Assembly: GCA_003342895.1 (NCBI GenBank) | Contig: PTFA01000111.1 | Span: forward strand, 2,493,877 to 2,557,876 | Direction of reading: 5' to 3' | Length of the DNA stretch: 64,000 nucleotides | From: Casuarius casuarius | Taxonomy: Eukaryota; Chordata; Aves; Casuariiformes; Casuariidae | In this document: one piece after another, positions 48,265 to 62,200 of the stretch | How the letters are laid out: each line of letters opens with the position of its first letter | How positions within the stretch are numbered: position 1 is the first letter of the stretch | Notes under the pieces: generated by a model | Databases searched by the model: none | Told to the model about the DNA's origin: nothing | Seen by the model: only the letters and a program-made list of their open reading frames with translations | Translations under genes and position numbers: made by a program

Positions 48265-51200
48265 TGTGTATTTGCATGTGGATGTATTTAAATGTTTCTA
48301 AGAAATCTGATGTATGGCATGTATCAGAGAGGGTGGTTGTGTGGTTTTTTTTTTTCTTTTTTCTTTTTTTTTTTTTAAGCTTTGGTGAAACAACATATGG
48401 AATGTTTTGCTCCATGTTGGCAAAACTGTTAAGCTGTCAAACTTGGTGGTATTCATAGAATAGCAGTGTGAAATAACCGAAAATCTAAAAGAAAATTTTT
48501 AAGATTTGAGTATTAATAAATGTAACTGCTTCTAGTGACTGGAAAGTGAGAGCATTGGGTTATAAAAAGGGCNTTATAATGGTGACTGGCATACAAATAT
48601 AACTGTGATATGCTGAGGTAGAAACTCTGTTTCTGTAAGATCTGTAATAGTTTTCGCTACTGTTACTGTTAGATAATGTACTTGGCTTTTTTTATGACCA
48701 TATAGAGCATTAGGAATTAAATTCTGGGAAAAATTGGTTGGTCTTTAATGCTGAAATGTGGTTTCCATGCAATATTGTAAATATCCTACATGTAAAAGTT
48801 AAACTTTAGTGTCTAGAGTAGAGATTTGTGGGAAAGGATGTAGTTAAGTAGCACATGGACTGGTGAATTGGGAATCACCAGATACTTTTGACTGTCACAG
48901 CTAAACGATGTGCTTTTCTCCCCTCTCCCCCACTCCTGGCACAGAGAGTTGTCCCTATATATTGAGTCAGTGTACTTGTCTGAACAGTTGTCATGAAATG
49001 CAGTTTTTAAACACCTCAATTGACTTTTCTTGTGTCCACACACAAGATTCACCGCTGCACTACTTTCTGCTTAGTCACCATCAGATGAGTGGGTGAATCC
49101 AATCGTGAGGCCGAGATTCTGCAACATGAGCTGGATCGTCAAAACTCATTACGTATTATTGAAAAATGTAAGGATGAGATTTAATAAATGCAGCATAAAT
49201 TGGTGAATGTGAATGTAGTTGCATGATGTTTTCTTCTGAATGCATTTAGAGACTAAATCTAATCTATATGGCAGAGCTCAGAAGTGCTTGCAGATTTTAT
49301 GGAAAGCTGTGTGTCAGGGTACATGCTGTGTGACAGGGTATGTGTCTAGTGTAGTAGGTTTTTCTGTTTTTCTTCCTTTGGAAGATGAATTTTTGTTTCT
49401 GATACTGGTCAAATTCATTCATTCTCTGTCTGTCTCTCATATTTTTAATCTTTTTTTTAAAATATGAATCTAGTTCTCCAAATGACAGAGAACATGTAAG
49501 AAAGGTCTAGAAATGACAGACAAATTGGACCAAAATTGCCATTAGAAAGGACACTTGAGATATATTTTGGAGGACTGTATACAACTGATAGAAGCATATA
49601 CTATGCTCTTATAATAGGATTTAGGGGTGTTTTGTAATGGCTGAAATGCAGGTTTTGGTTTTCCTAATTGTAGGCCTTTTCAGACTGTATGTATTATTTT
49701 ATACCAGATAAATTGGTTGCTCTGTAGAGCTAGCTATCAAATGATATAAAGTGGGTCTGAAATCATTTACCTGTGTTTTGATGTATAAATATTACAAGAA
49801 GTAAAGAGCTTAATTCATCTGCAGTTTTTATATTTATATATGGGAAATTCAGAGTACTGCAGCTTGATAAGTATATTGATAAGATATTTTTCCAACCTTT
49901 ATACGTTGATTTCTCACTTTTGGTTGGGGAAACATATGTTCTTGCTTGTTTGTGACATTTTTCTACTTTTGTTTCCAGATGTGTGGAATTGTGTAGTGTA
50001 TCTAATGCTAACAATGTTAAAAAAAGTGTTGTACCTTAAACGATTTTATGCTAAACAAAAGGAAAAACTGTATAGAAACAATATACGGACCAAAAACATG
50101 GTGTGGTATAAGCCAGAAAGTTTGTCCTTACTGTCGTAAAATTAATCATATCGTTATGCCACAGCCTCTGAAACTTATTTTAGTATTGACTATAGTGGCC
50201 TGTTCACCTCGTGAGTTCTGTTCTTGAAAGTCGTGTCTAAGGTCAGGCTCGTTTCATGAAAGGAATTGAATTTTGGTGGTTTGGGTGTATTCTTTCATAA
50301 ATTCTCAAATATCCTCATCTTGGATCATCTTTGTCCTTTTAAATAATTGTCATTATGTACACCTTCTATTTAAAAGCTTATTGTTGGTTTGTATGGAAAT
50401 AGTGGGTATGGTATTCAAATGTATAATATTGGAGAGAACTTCCACTGGAGAGAGACTGGGTTTTTTTTAAAAAAAAATAAAAATAAAAAAAAGTGTGTGT
50501 GTAAAGCCAGCCTGGGCAGTTGGCTTCTAATTGTGGAAACTTTTTCTTTTTTTTTTTCTTTTAATAAACCTTTTTTTAAAAGAGTCTATACATTCTAGTT
50601 GTTATAATCACACAGGCAGAACTGAAATTATAAACACACTGGAATTTTACATGAGTTTAGATTTATGTTTTTGCAATATAGAAAAGAAACTATACAATCC
50701 CAAACAGCATGACAAATTTTAGACCACTGTCTTTTTCAGCTGCAGCGTCAGTGTTTACACCAAACATAGAGCTGTTACGTTAAGATGGCATATCCTTGGC
50801 AACATTAAGTATTAATACTTAAAATGTTTTCACTCTTTAATTTTATCAGTAATGAACTTCCTCAGGGTACTTTGGAGATATTTTTCTGAAGTGTTTTGCT
50901 ATTTGATTGCTATTTGAGAATGGAATTTTGAGAGTGGGATTTTGAAATTTAAAGTCTGTGTTAGCACATTTGTTCAGTTCCGTATAATATATTTTAGTTG
51001 GATACTTTAGACATATTTCCTCTTTCTCACATAATAGCTTGTTATGTGGAGAACATTACTAATGTCCATTCTTGTGCCAAACAACAATGATTTCATCACC
51101 TTTCCTTGGAGAATAGTATGCTATTTTTTATATGATATAGTATGAGTGAATCTGGGAAGGTAACGGCACCTGAAGTAAATTCTAGATACGTAATGCATCT

Positions 51201-51783
51201 TTCCGTAGTCTCTCAGGAATATCTGATGATACAGTCTTGTGAATATAAACAAAGCCTCCCTTTGAGGAATACTTTGTCCCACGTATGAATTGTCAGTGGT
51301 CTTATTAACTCTTAACCAAAATAAATCCATTTGCGGTTAGAGTTCCAGATTGAAAATTTTTTTTTAGAAGATTCTTCTTGGTTTGTTGGTTGGTTTATTT
51401 TGTAAAACTTAATTAATAAGGTCTCAGAGCCCCAGCATACTGTACATAGCTTCTAGAAGCGAAGAAATTGAGTCGTTTTCAGGAAGGTATTCATTTTGCT
51501 ATGGTTAAAACACAGTTCTTCGTGCATATTATAGTAAATTCTCTCTAATGCTCAGTACGTCCTATGCAAAACAAAGATCAGACTAAATACAAATTTCAGA
51601 AAAGAGCTCAGTTTCATTAGAAGTTTTTCTTTCTATTTTTGTCTGCAGACAGCTCAAGAATAAGACGAAACATTGAAAATTCTTTTAAGTACCTTCTAAG
51701 ACTCTTCAGTGCTGCGTAAACTTGAATCGCATATGTAAAATTATAGATTATGTAGATTATGTACTTTTTTTTTAATAGCACAT

Positions 51784-52188
51784 TCATGATATTTTGACAG
51801 TAAGTTGTATTTACTTGACACTGAAGGTTATAGAGTTGTGTAGGTATCACTTGGCATAATTCTGCCTACAGGTACCTTTCGTGGTAGGCATGAAAGAAAA
51901 TTTAATGAGATGCTAACAAAAAAGAGAGAGAGAAAAGAAGAAAGAAAAGAAAAAAAACCCACACAAATATATGCTTCCTTACACAAGGAAGTATGTTTTG
52001 TGTTAGTAATTTCCGTGTCATGAAGTCCTGCACATACATATCAGCTCATATAACTTTGAGGTTGATAACAAAATAAATCTGTAGATTTTGAAAAATGCAA
52101 ACCTTAAGAATGACAATGGTTACTCTTTGCAGCAGGGCTTTTTGTTGTTTGTTTTTAGGGTTCTAATGAAAAAGCTTTCCCAAATAAC
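51784..52188. repeat. Intronic repeat pair, copy A
   Basis: About 405 bases align in direct orientation with 54627-54987. Both share the order tcatgat, cagtaagttg-atttacttga, aggtatcactt, ggtaccttt, atgaaagaaa, gcttccttaca, ttttgtgttagtaattt, then a block identical for at least 26 bases (52090-52115), ttgcagcagg, ttctaa and aaataac. Copy A has an extra purine-rich insertion at about 51918-51957 and an extra 10 bases near 51831. It lacks the CpGs present in copy B. It could be a local duplication or two copies of an unrecognised interspersed element. The edges are approximate. Confidence 0.85.
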
Positions 52189-54626
52189 AGGAAGCTTTTC
52201 TAACTTAAAATTTCTGGAGTCATGAAACAGGAAAATGAAGCAGAGGAAACCCTCTTAGTGTAGGATACCTAATTTTACTGTCTTCATTAATGTTTTATCT
52301 TCAAGGTTGGCACACAACCAGAGGAAGAGATCATTGCCCTCACTTCTTTGGCTCAACCTAAGTAGGCCAAGAGATACAAATGGGTGAAAAAGTGTGCAAG
52401 ATATACAAACATTGGTTTCATCTGTCTGAATTTAGACCTGTGCAGTGTAAACATCTGTGCCAAACCTATACATATAGAATCCTTTTACAATGAGCAGAGA
52501 AAAATAGGCACTTCTGGATTCAAGTGTAGATGTAAAACTGTTGGACTGAATACAGAAGCATCTTCTTTTCTGTTGACTTAGAAAAGATTCTACTACATGT
52601 CTGGTTCAAGAGTAGGTTTTATAGTTAGGTGAGGTAGTTCCAACCCAAAATGTCTGGAGAGACTGTTGGTTATGTTACCTTTTTAACATGCGTTTTTGAG
52701 GTGCAACAGGCTAGTCAGTTACTCTTCCTACAAGGTTAGTGTGCAACTTCACTATTTCTGTTTCTTTGCATTGTAAAAAGACATGTAATGAAAGGTCCCA
52801 CCATGCCTTGCAACCAGGCTGAGAACTGTGGCAGCCTTTGAGGACATGTATTAATTGTATCTTGTCACATCCAACCTTAAAGAGATGATTAGAGGCTACA
52901 TGGTTCTCTGTTACAATCTTGTACCTTTGAGAAAAGAAAGAACTCCAGTTTATTGTTTTTCAAAAATATCAGGCTTGAAGGTATACCATGGAGAATGAGC
53001 TTCCTGATACTTCAAGGCCTTCTGCTGCTATGCATTGGCCAGGTTTCATCTTCAACAGGAAAGTCAGTAGTTTATTTTCTTTTGCTATTGTGAGTTAATC
53101 CCAGATTACTGGAATTTTAGAAATCGAAATGAAAAGACTGGAGAAAAGTTAAATTTACCAAAAAAAAAAAAAAAAAGACAACTGTGAAAGGTAGATATTG
53201 GCTGCCACTAAACTTTAATTGTGCTGCTAGTTTGATAGATTTTGATTTCTGATTTCAGTCTGATCTTTCTAGTTAAATCTCAGTTTTGCTAGGTGTTACA
53301 CATATGGTTAAATATGAGCAAGTGTGTTTCTGAACTAGGGCCCTCAATACCTGTTTCTGTGGTAACACACAAAATAGCTGGGAACAGATGATCTTGAACA
53401 TTACTTGCCTATTTAACTAATTCCTGAAATGTTCAAGTAAAGAACTAAAAAGTATCAAATGCATTAAAATTAGGCCAAAGTCTCTGGTCTGTCTTTATCC
53501 AGGGGCCCAAGTGCTCTTCAACATAATTCATTCTTCAATCTTATACTTCAGAAGCATTTTAGATCTACTACTTTAAGCAGTGAATAGATAATCTGTTTCA
53601 AAGTTATAATACGTTTTCTGTGCACTATGTCAACCCCACCCCTTGATTTCTTTCTGCTTTAGCACTGCTTTAGATGAAGATGGAAGTGAAATGTACTCGA
53701 AAGGACTGTATTATAAGGAGCACCAGTCCCTCAAAGGCTTCTGTTCAGTGCTGATGGAGGAGGAAATCAGTCAAGTACAAACAATGTGGCTTTTATTGCA
53801 TTCATCCAGCAATAATAAACCTTTGTACTTTAGTAAGATTTTTTTCTTGTTTGCCTTTTAAAAGGACACAGTCAAGGATATCAAGCCTGATACTTTCTTT
53901 GCATTAATGTGAGTCTGACTTGCATCAAGCTGTTTTTTCTGAAAAAAACTAAGGAAGAAATGTGCAACAGTTGAGTTTCAAGACAAAAGATATGTTTGTT
54001 ATGTAAAACCCTAGCAGTTTGTACAGGCGTGGATTTCTGGATTGCAAAGGAGAGTGGCTGAGCAGGTGTTAAATACCTGCTGTGTACCTCTGTGTAGCCT
54101 CACAAACTCCAGAGGGAGCTGCTTTACTGTTTGGACCCATGGTGTTGCCTGTAGCTCTGATATTTATCAGGCTCCAAGCAACTGTAATTTATCTGTAGAA
54201 TGAAGTGACTTTAAATGCTTTGTGGATTATTTCATTTGTAAGCATTCTTTCCTTACTCATCGAAGTGCTAGCTTTTACAAGGAAGGAACATGTTTACGCA
54301 TGCAGTTGTGTTCTGTAGTTTGGCTGTTCAGCTTAACTTATTTTAAGGTTTTCTGTTCTTTTTCTGTACATAATTATAAGCTCCTTCCCCAGAGTAATTT
54401 GGCAGCAACATATAGGACCCAGTGTGTTCCTCTATAGTAACTGATACAGCAAAAACTACTGGAGCGAGCTAACAGGCATCTGAACTGTGGCATATCTTTT
54501 ACAGAGCTTCTGGTTTAAACTTGTAAGATTTTAGTGACTGTTTCCTTTTGTCAAAGGTGCTTGAAAAGGTGCAATTCTGTGCTTAACTCAGTGACACAGC
54601 ATATTTTAAGTCTTATTTTTGTATTT

Positions 54627-54987
54627 TCATGATACCATGCCAGTAAGTTGAATTTACTTGATGCTGAAGGTTGTAAGTATCACTTCGCATAGTTCTGCCT
54701 TCAGGTACCTTTGGTAGTAGGTATGAAAGAAAGAATTTAGTGAGATACTAATACCTCACAAATGCATGCTTCCTTATATAAGTATATTTTGTGTTAGTAA
54801 TTTCTATGTCGCGAAGTCCCGTGCGTACGTATCAGCCCATGTAACTCTGAGGCTGATAATGAAATAAATATCTATAGATTTTTGAAAAATGCAAACCTTA
54901 AGAATGACAGTGATTACTACTTGCAGCAGGAGTTTTTATCGTTTGTTTTATTTTTAGAGTTCTAAAAATACATCCAAGCTAAATAAC
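54627..54987. repeat. Intronic repeat pair, copy B
   Basis: This is the second copy of the element at 51784-52188, in the same orientation and about 2.8 kb downstream. By eye roughly five of six bases match outside indels. Around 54808-54830 it keeps several CpG dinucleotides (gtcgcgaagtcccgtgcgtacg) where copy A has CA/TG, the pattern expected from methyl-CpG decay of copy A. The longest identical block is at 54884-54909. No coding frame is shared between the copies, and I recognise no repeat family. Confidence 0.85.
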
Positions 54988-55563
54988 TCCATGCTGAATT
55001 TGAATAAAGCTCCTGACCAAATCTATTTTGAAAATGCTTCCTGTAAAANGGAAAACTGAAGGAGAAGATAAAAGTGCAGACAAATGATGGGAGAAAGCTT
55101 TACAGTCCTCTTGAATAAAGATTTGGTTAGGGAGTTAAACCAAGGTACCAAGCAGTTTATGGCAACTTAGTATATTCCTGCATAGGTTTTACTCTCCACC
55201 TTCCTTCTTATCCTTGTTGGGGGGAGAATCACTGGTAAGCACTTAGTAGCTCATCATCAGAATAGAGTAAGTGGAAAAATAACAGTGTATGAATGATTTA
55301 TCTGAATGGAATCCTTACTGCACTACCAGGGGTAAATTGAAGGTATTCTTTTTTGTATAAAATTTGAGGTCAGTCACTTTTGGCTTAGACTGCTTCTGGG
55401 ATACCCAAAGGTTTTTCAAAATTTTGAACTTATTACTAATTCAAACTCAAGGAGTAGGAGGCAGATATTCACAATAGCAGCCACAAAATCAAACTGTATC
55501 CTCTGAAGAGAGATCAGGATTTGTCTTGTGGGGGGGGTATATAATATAAATCGTTTCTGTCTT

Positions 55564-55591
55564 GTTTTTTTGTTTGTTTGTTTGTTTTTTT
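55564..55591. repeat. (TTTG)n simple repeat
   Basis: A T-rich tract contains about four TTTG units flanked by T6-T7 runs. A G8 run lies about 30 bases upstream. No larger element can be attached to it. Confidence 0.85.
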
Positions 55592-58500
55592 AAGCAATCA
55601 AAATCAAACTTGTAGCCTAAGATCTAGGATTTGATGATACCTAGCATGGTACCAGACTAATCTTTTGCTTTTCTTCCTCTTTCCATATGTGTGGTTATTT
55701 TGCGATATATAGTATTTTGCTTACGTGGTATATAGTGACAAACTTTGATTAAAAATAGTAGCACAGCCTAAACTTCTGTTGATATGTTTTAAGCTTCATT
55801 TTAAGGAAGCTGTATTATATTGTTTTTTAACATGAAAAATTTGTATTTAAAAATAATAAAAACTTTTTTTTTTTTAACCATAGGCTAATTAACTTTGAGA
55901 GCATGTTCTTTTATAAAAGTGCCTGAATTTGATGGGAATTTTGACCAACAGTTAGTGGGCAGGATGTGACTACATATTGGGTTTTGTGTTTCTTTTTTGT
56001 TCGTTGGGGGCTTTTGAAAAAGCACCTTCTCTCTGGTATTTGCATTGCAAGAAGCTCTTGGTTAACTTCCTTATTTTAATTTCTCCCTATCTGAAAGAAG
56101 TAGTTTTGTGAAGGCAATTTCAGTGAAGTTTTACAACTTTAAAAAGGCCAAAGACAATCGATGTTGCTAGTATGTTTTCTAATTTGTAGATTCTATTCTC
56201 ACTATTAAAAAGTGACACTTTCAGATAATGCTTTAATTATCTATTAAGTCTGATGATAATTTCAGATAACTTAATGGCTTCCAGTGCTTTAATTTGGAAT
56301 GCCCAAATAATGTGTTGCTAACAAGACAGATACCCATTTTCTAACTTATTGTGCTTTGCTTTGAAATGTGGTAGACAGTATCTTAAAATCAGTTAAATAT
56401 AGGCTGAAACTCCATACTATTAGCAGATATTTGGCATCGTTTAAAATAGGCTATTTCAGCAGCCCTCTTTTAATTTNGCAAAAATGGTGTGGAGCTTGCT
56501 AGGTGAAGCAGAGGTACATAGNTTTTTTTTGAGCTATTAAAGTCTTTACAGCTTTTTTTTTTTTTTTGAGGGCTATCAACACTTCATGTGTAATATCTAA
56601 ATAGGTGGAAATAAGAGTTAGGATGGCTTAGGATGGTCCTATTTTTAAATATGGAGGAGAAACTTCTCATACGCATATCTGTGCACATATTTTTCTATCT
56701 AGATATGATGAATTGCAGGTAGTGGAGGGCATGGGAAGAGATATAAAAATGCCACTGAAGAATCAAGTGAGCAGGGAAATACCAGTTTTAAGAGAATTGT
56801 TCTGAGGGCTGTGGATGTTAGAGATCTGTGAAGAGATATGGGTGCACATTTCTATTCAGTGTTAAGAGCTGTTTAGAAATGGAAAGGAATAAATGCATCT
56901 GCAAGCTGGTGCCTGGTTACTTTCTCACCAAAATTCTTTTTTCTTGTTCACCCACCCACTCACCCATTTTGAAATACCAGGGACCAGTAAAGAATAGGCA
57001 TATGTAAAGGGAGAGGAGAAACCTGACGCCCTACAGTGTCTTTACTAGAGACCAGCAAATTCTGAACCAAAAATAATTTATCTGGAATTTAAAAAGCAAC
57101 TCTCCTCATGAGTATTCTGTTGAAATGCACTTTTTGAAGGTCAGGAACCTGTCATTGAAGTATAGGAAAAACAGGAAGCTTGACTGGATGTGTCTTAATT
57201 AGCCTCATGATTCTAATCTTAATTTCTAAGGGCTGTAATTCAGAAGGAATTAAATGAATGGTTCAACAGTAGAGAAACATAACTGCCTGGCATTCTTCTC
57301 TGGCATATCAAATCTTGTGGAAAGTTGAATAGAGACTACCAAATTCTAGTTTGTTAAATCTAGTTTTAGTGGTGTGTTGCTATAGACTTCCAGTATAGCA
57401 GGTAAGAAAGACTTGACTTGTTTTCAGAATGTTTCACACAACAAGTTGGAGCTAGATCTTTGAGTCAAAGACTAGACTGTAGTTAGAACATGTGTTGCCA
57501 CTTTTTAACTTCAGCTGAGGTGGGATAAAGAATTCATGATCCTGAGCTTTCAGATGGAAAAAAGGTTGTTGAGGGTTGTCCAGAATCCAGAACAGAAGTA
57601 AGGANTACTGTGGTGATAATAATTCAGAGATGGGTAGTCTTATATTCCTGAGAAGGGATCATCTTGCTTGGAATGCTGGATGTGTCTGTCTTTTACAAAA
57701 CAGTAGGCACTCACATGAGCAAGAGCCGGAAGCCAGTAACTGANTAAAAGCTACTTTTTGAGTGGAGAAAAAAGATAATTGTAGAAGTAATTATAATTCC
57801 AGGACATGTCCAAATCTTTATAGGCTGATAACAAAAAGTGAATTACCTACAACGTAGATTTATATGAATTTGGAAAAATAGGTAAGTAGATCTTTTGCAT
57901 TTGTGTCTGCTGATCTTGAACTTTGCACAGAATTTACTAAAGAAATAGACACTTTTTTTAAGCATATTTGTTGCTGTATAATACCTCACGTTATTGCTAA
58001 GAAGAAAGATGGTTTTTCTATTCAAGGTGTTCCTACTGAAAACTCAGAGAGACAGAATGGATGAATGAATGAAATCATAGAAGCATGCTGCTCTGGTGAA
58101 GCTACACAACATGAATGCTATATGAGGCATCTGTGTTTTGGGCTTATTTTTTGTGCTACTAAGCTCTTTTAGTCAGACTGTCTCCTCAGAGATAAAGGAT
58201 AGTTGGAGGATCAACAAAGGCTTTGCAAAAGGTATTGTACAGCAATTACTATTTACTTTCAATAGTGTAAGAGGTGTACAGTGCTAGACAGAATGACAGG
58301 GGTTCTATAAAGCCTCCTCTAAATTTCTTCATTTCTCTGGAGTGTTTTTTAGGTTTAGATCAGAACCCTCTAGAGTGGGAGGGGTACAGGCACTGTTGTC
58401 TAGGGCTTTAATCAGTGATTCACAGCTGATTTTTGGAATGATGTGAAGAGACTGAATTTGAGTAAGTTGAGCGATAGTATGCAAGGCTTTTTGAGTTGGC

Positions 58501-59133
58501 AGTGGTCTGTGGGTTTAAAAAAAAAAAAAAAGCTTGAGCATGACTACTGTGATATCCAGAATCATCATCCTTATTCTGCGTTGCCGTGTTTGTATGCCAG
58601 CCACATCTTCTGTTATAGAAGCCCGTGTGGTTTCCCTTCTCTCTGTTAAACTTTTGATTCCTTTTGGTAACCTTTGAGCCTCTTCTGTGTCNAAATTAAC
58701 AACTTTTTTTTTCCCTCCTTCCTCTGTATTGCTAGGCTGTTTAAGTTGCATCCCAAGACAAAGTTTAAATGGCAGACACTCAACGTTCAATGGGGAGATT
58801 GTAATCTGATACACATTCAGCTAGTTAATCTCTAATATTAAACAGATTTAAGTCTCTGTCATGTTTGTGGCTACCAACAAAAAAAAAAACCCTCATAGGC
58901 AGCACAGTAGGAAACATTTCTTCTAACTGTAAATAAAAGCAAATACATCTGATACTTTTTGTAGGCATCTGTGGAAGTCGGGACCAACCCCTCTGGGACA
59001 AAGGAAGCAGCCCTCGGGGTCATGGATCTCACATGACCTAGTTTATTCGTCATTAAAACAGATGGTATCTATCTGAGCAAGGCAAACTTGGTTTCAAAAA
59101 AGAGCTGGGGATTAAAAGGGTGGGAATCTGGAG

Positions 59134-59215
59134 CAGCTGGATTTAATTAATGGGAGCAAATAAAGAGGCAAACTGAGCATTAAATTAGTCACCTACATTA
59201 ACAATAAAATTGTCA
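59134..59215. promoter_or_regulatory. Possible regulatory motif cluster in intron 1
   Basis: An E-box CAGCTG (59134-59139) is followed by TTAATTAA (59143-59150) and overlapping ATTAATGG. Further AT-core words (gagcattaaattagtca, taacaataaaatt) follow in an unusually word-rich stretch. The same E-box plus TTAATTAA pairing occurs at 24754-24780. This is motif spotting only, and AT-rich DNA yields such words by chance. Confidence 0.18.
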
Positions 59216-62200
59216 CTACCTTACTAGTCACTCAGTTATTTTAGCTGATCAAAGTTGTAGGACTGTTTTTTCTCATATCAAAAGTATCTAAAACTGCATC
59301 AGAAATATTCCCACATTCTTTATTCTTTTCTACTGGGCTTCAAAGACAATAAAATCCTGGAAGCTGGCTATGGTATTTTGGCATGCTGTTAGGGAATCTA
59401 GCTTGTTTTATATGACTGAGAACACCCTCCTTGCTTTTGATGATACTAGGCAAAGCTGATTTTTCTGCAGTTTTTGACCTCTTCCTCCCTGTGTGCATTT
59501 AGTATGAGAAGGCTACCTAATTGAGAAGATTGTTGGCATTCCTTTAAGTTCTGCAACTACATTAAATTTGCAAAGGGATCAAAAAAGGTATTGTTTCTAG
59601 TGTAAACAGATTATACTGGATTAGCGGTTAGCCTTTTGCATGCTAATTCTGTTTGCACTTTTAGTGCAGAAAATCTTGAATTGTGTTTTTGCATGTTGCA
59701 GATAGCTCAGGTACTTGCTTTTGTTACTGGTGGCCTGGAATCTTCATTTGCTGAATGCCTTACAGGGGAAGGCAGGGAGTGCGCAAATAAACTACAGGTC
59801 CTCGGACCTTCTAATAGTGATGGTTTTCATTAAGGTGTCATTTTCTGATGTAAAACGTTCTTGCTCTGTAACTGTGGCACTTACGCTGTAAGGGGTGGTG
59901 GTGGTCATTGCTCTTCCTTTGGCAGGATAGTACTTAATAGATCTCAGGACTTGTCCAGAATGGTACAAGGTCACTGAAGTTCCTTTGTTTTGAACTAAAC
60001 AGCAACTGTCATTAGAATATTCTGCAAACCTATAAACACCACATTTCCTTTAATTGTGTGCAAGATGGGCAAGAACAGAATACTTTTATTTTAAGGTAAT
60101 CCTAATGACTTTACGTGTATGTCACAGAGGGTCAAATGTAGCCACCTCAAATAGCTGAGCTCTGAGATAATCAGGGCAAAGAAATGGACGATTCTCTCGT
60201 GGGGCTTAACAGAAACTATTCTGTGACCTTAGTATCTCTTTCCTGGAGGGCAAGAGGCAGTGGTGCTCTGACAGGAGACCACCTAGTAGCCTTCCTGCTT
60301 TCTGCTTCAGAGTCTTCCCTGAATATTATAGGAGTGTGGCATCCATCTTGCATACNGCCGCTTCACTACTGCAGTTTGTTAGGCTTCTTACTATGGAGAT
60401 AGGTGCAGAATTTCAGCCTAGTCACAGTGGTAAAACACTTGTCTTACCTTCAGATTTCTGTATAAAGCAACTAGACTTTTCCATGACTGTGCTAAACAAC
60501 AATAACAATGCCCTACAGCAGCTTCCTTCTTTGCCCCCCAAGGACTTGTAAGAACAGAATTAGAGATTTTTTCAGAAATAGGTAAAAGCATAAGCAGGAA
60601 ATCCAGAAGTAAACTTTAAAGTGTGGTACCTTAAATTTTAATCATCCTTGTATGCAAACATTAATTATCTAGTTGTCTGAAGAGCAGATAAGTGTAAGAG
60701 AATACTGAACAGTTAGTCCTGTAAGTGCATGTGCAAAAGCATAAATTAAATCACCTTTGTGTACTTGTATATAACTGATTTTAATTTTTGGTGAGTTTGC
60801 CAGGCCCCCAATTTTTGTTAATGGCCCCACATGGTTAATTTTTTTCTTGGTTGAAGAAGTATGTAGTACCAGTATGTTTGTTCTTTGTTTCTCTGTGCAG
60901 TGAGAGGAGCTTGATTGAACAACTTAGTAACTTAAAGTAAAACCTCAGTGTAAATTCCAGAACACAAATATTATTTTTCTTTGGGGCTTTAAGAGATTAT
61001 ATTGTTTGTCAAAAGTGCTGGAAGGGTGGTGGTTGCATGTCTGGGTACTGTCACTACCATCTGATGTAGACCTCAGGGCTTTTCTGAGAAAACTTGAATG
61101 AGAGAAAATTCATATTGCAAGAAGAGACTTCTAAAAATTGGATGACTTCTTGCTCTGTTGAGTTGGAACGATTCTGTATTGTCTTCTCAATTTCCATAAT
61201 TGCTTGAAGTTAGGCTAAAGATGTTTGAAAAAAGGCTGCAATCACTTAAGCAATAAAACTGGTTAGGGAGGTTGTATGTTCTTGCCTGTCTTTGTGGTCT
61301 TCTGTTTTTCCTGCAGGCCTTCTAGATTAGGTGCTTGCCACAATTCTGGAATAGCTTGTCAGGCTTTGCAGCTTCTGTCAGAAAACTTTTTTTAAAGAGA
61401 CTGTGTTTCCAAAGTTAGAGCTATTAGCAATTCCATGACAGGTTCTTCCTTTGAAAATGGAAGTACATATGAGCTGGATTTTTTTTTTTTAGTTTCTGAG
61501 CGCCACCATTTGTCATGTTAGACTAATGGCAGAACGAAAAAGCATAATGTTCCAAAAAAACGAAACAAAAAAGTCTCTAGGTCAGCTAGGACAATTCTTT
61601 GAAATACAAGATCATTAAAGACCTAGGGTCAACTAGATAATGTGTTCATTTCTAACTTGCCTATTTGACTTGTCTGTGGAAGTGTTTTATTCNCATGAGT
61701 ATCAAAATGCATATTAAAACAGCATTTATTTGTGGGGCTGATAAGATTAATTTGCCTGAGTTCACACTGGGATATTTGAAGGTAGTTAATTTCCAAGATA
61801 GTTTGTCGTTTCAGTAAGCAATATGACCATAGTTCTTGACATTTCTCGATACTTAAACTCAAAATTGAGTTCCTAATTCTGAAATAACTGTTCTTTTGTT
61901 CTGTGCTTATTTCTTCCATTTTTATTATACCTTTTTTAAAACATGAAAGCGTGATAATCTAAGTTAATTTTTTTGTCCATACATTCAACAGGGATATAAA
62001 TAATCGATATTTTAAGTACCTTGAAGAGATGGTGGTTCCAGGCTCCTGTTTGTTTGTTTGTAATTAACACTTTACTGCTTAAGCCCACCCCCATGAAAAC
62101 AAAGTTGTTTATAGGTATAGTCATGTAATATGACTGCTTTAAGGAATTTAATTACATGATAAATTTCCCAGGGTAACCTAGTAGCTTACTTGAATGTAAC

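Noticed and set aside
48159..48458. 99-codon frame across 48.2-48.4 kb
   Set aside because: It runs through TG, TA and T-tract simple repeats, so the Tyr-Ile and Phe runs are repeat translation.
59636..59833. 65-codon frame preceded by a tgcag acceptor-like site at 59701
   Set aside because: A T-rich tract plus AG is frequent in this intron. The peptide is unfamiliar, and no matching donor or poly(A) context stands out.
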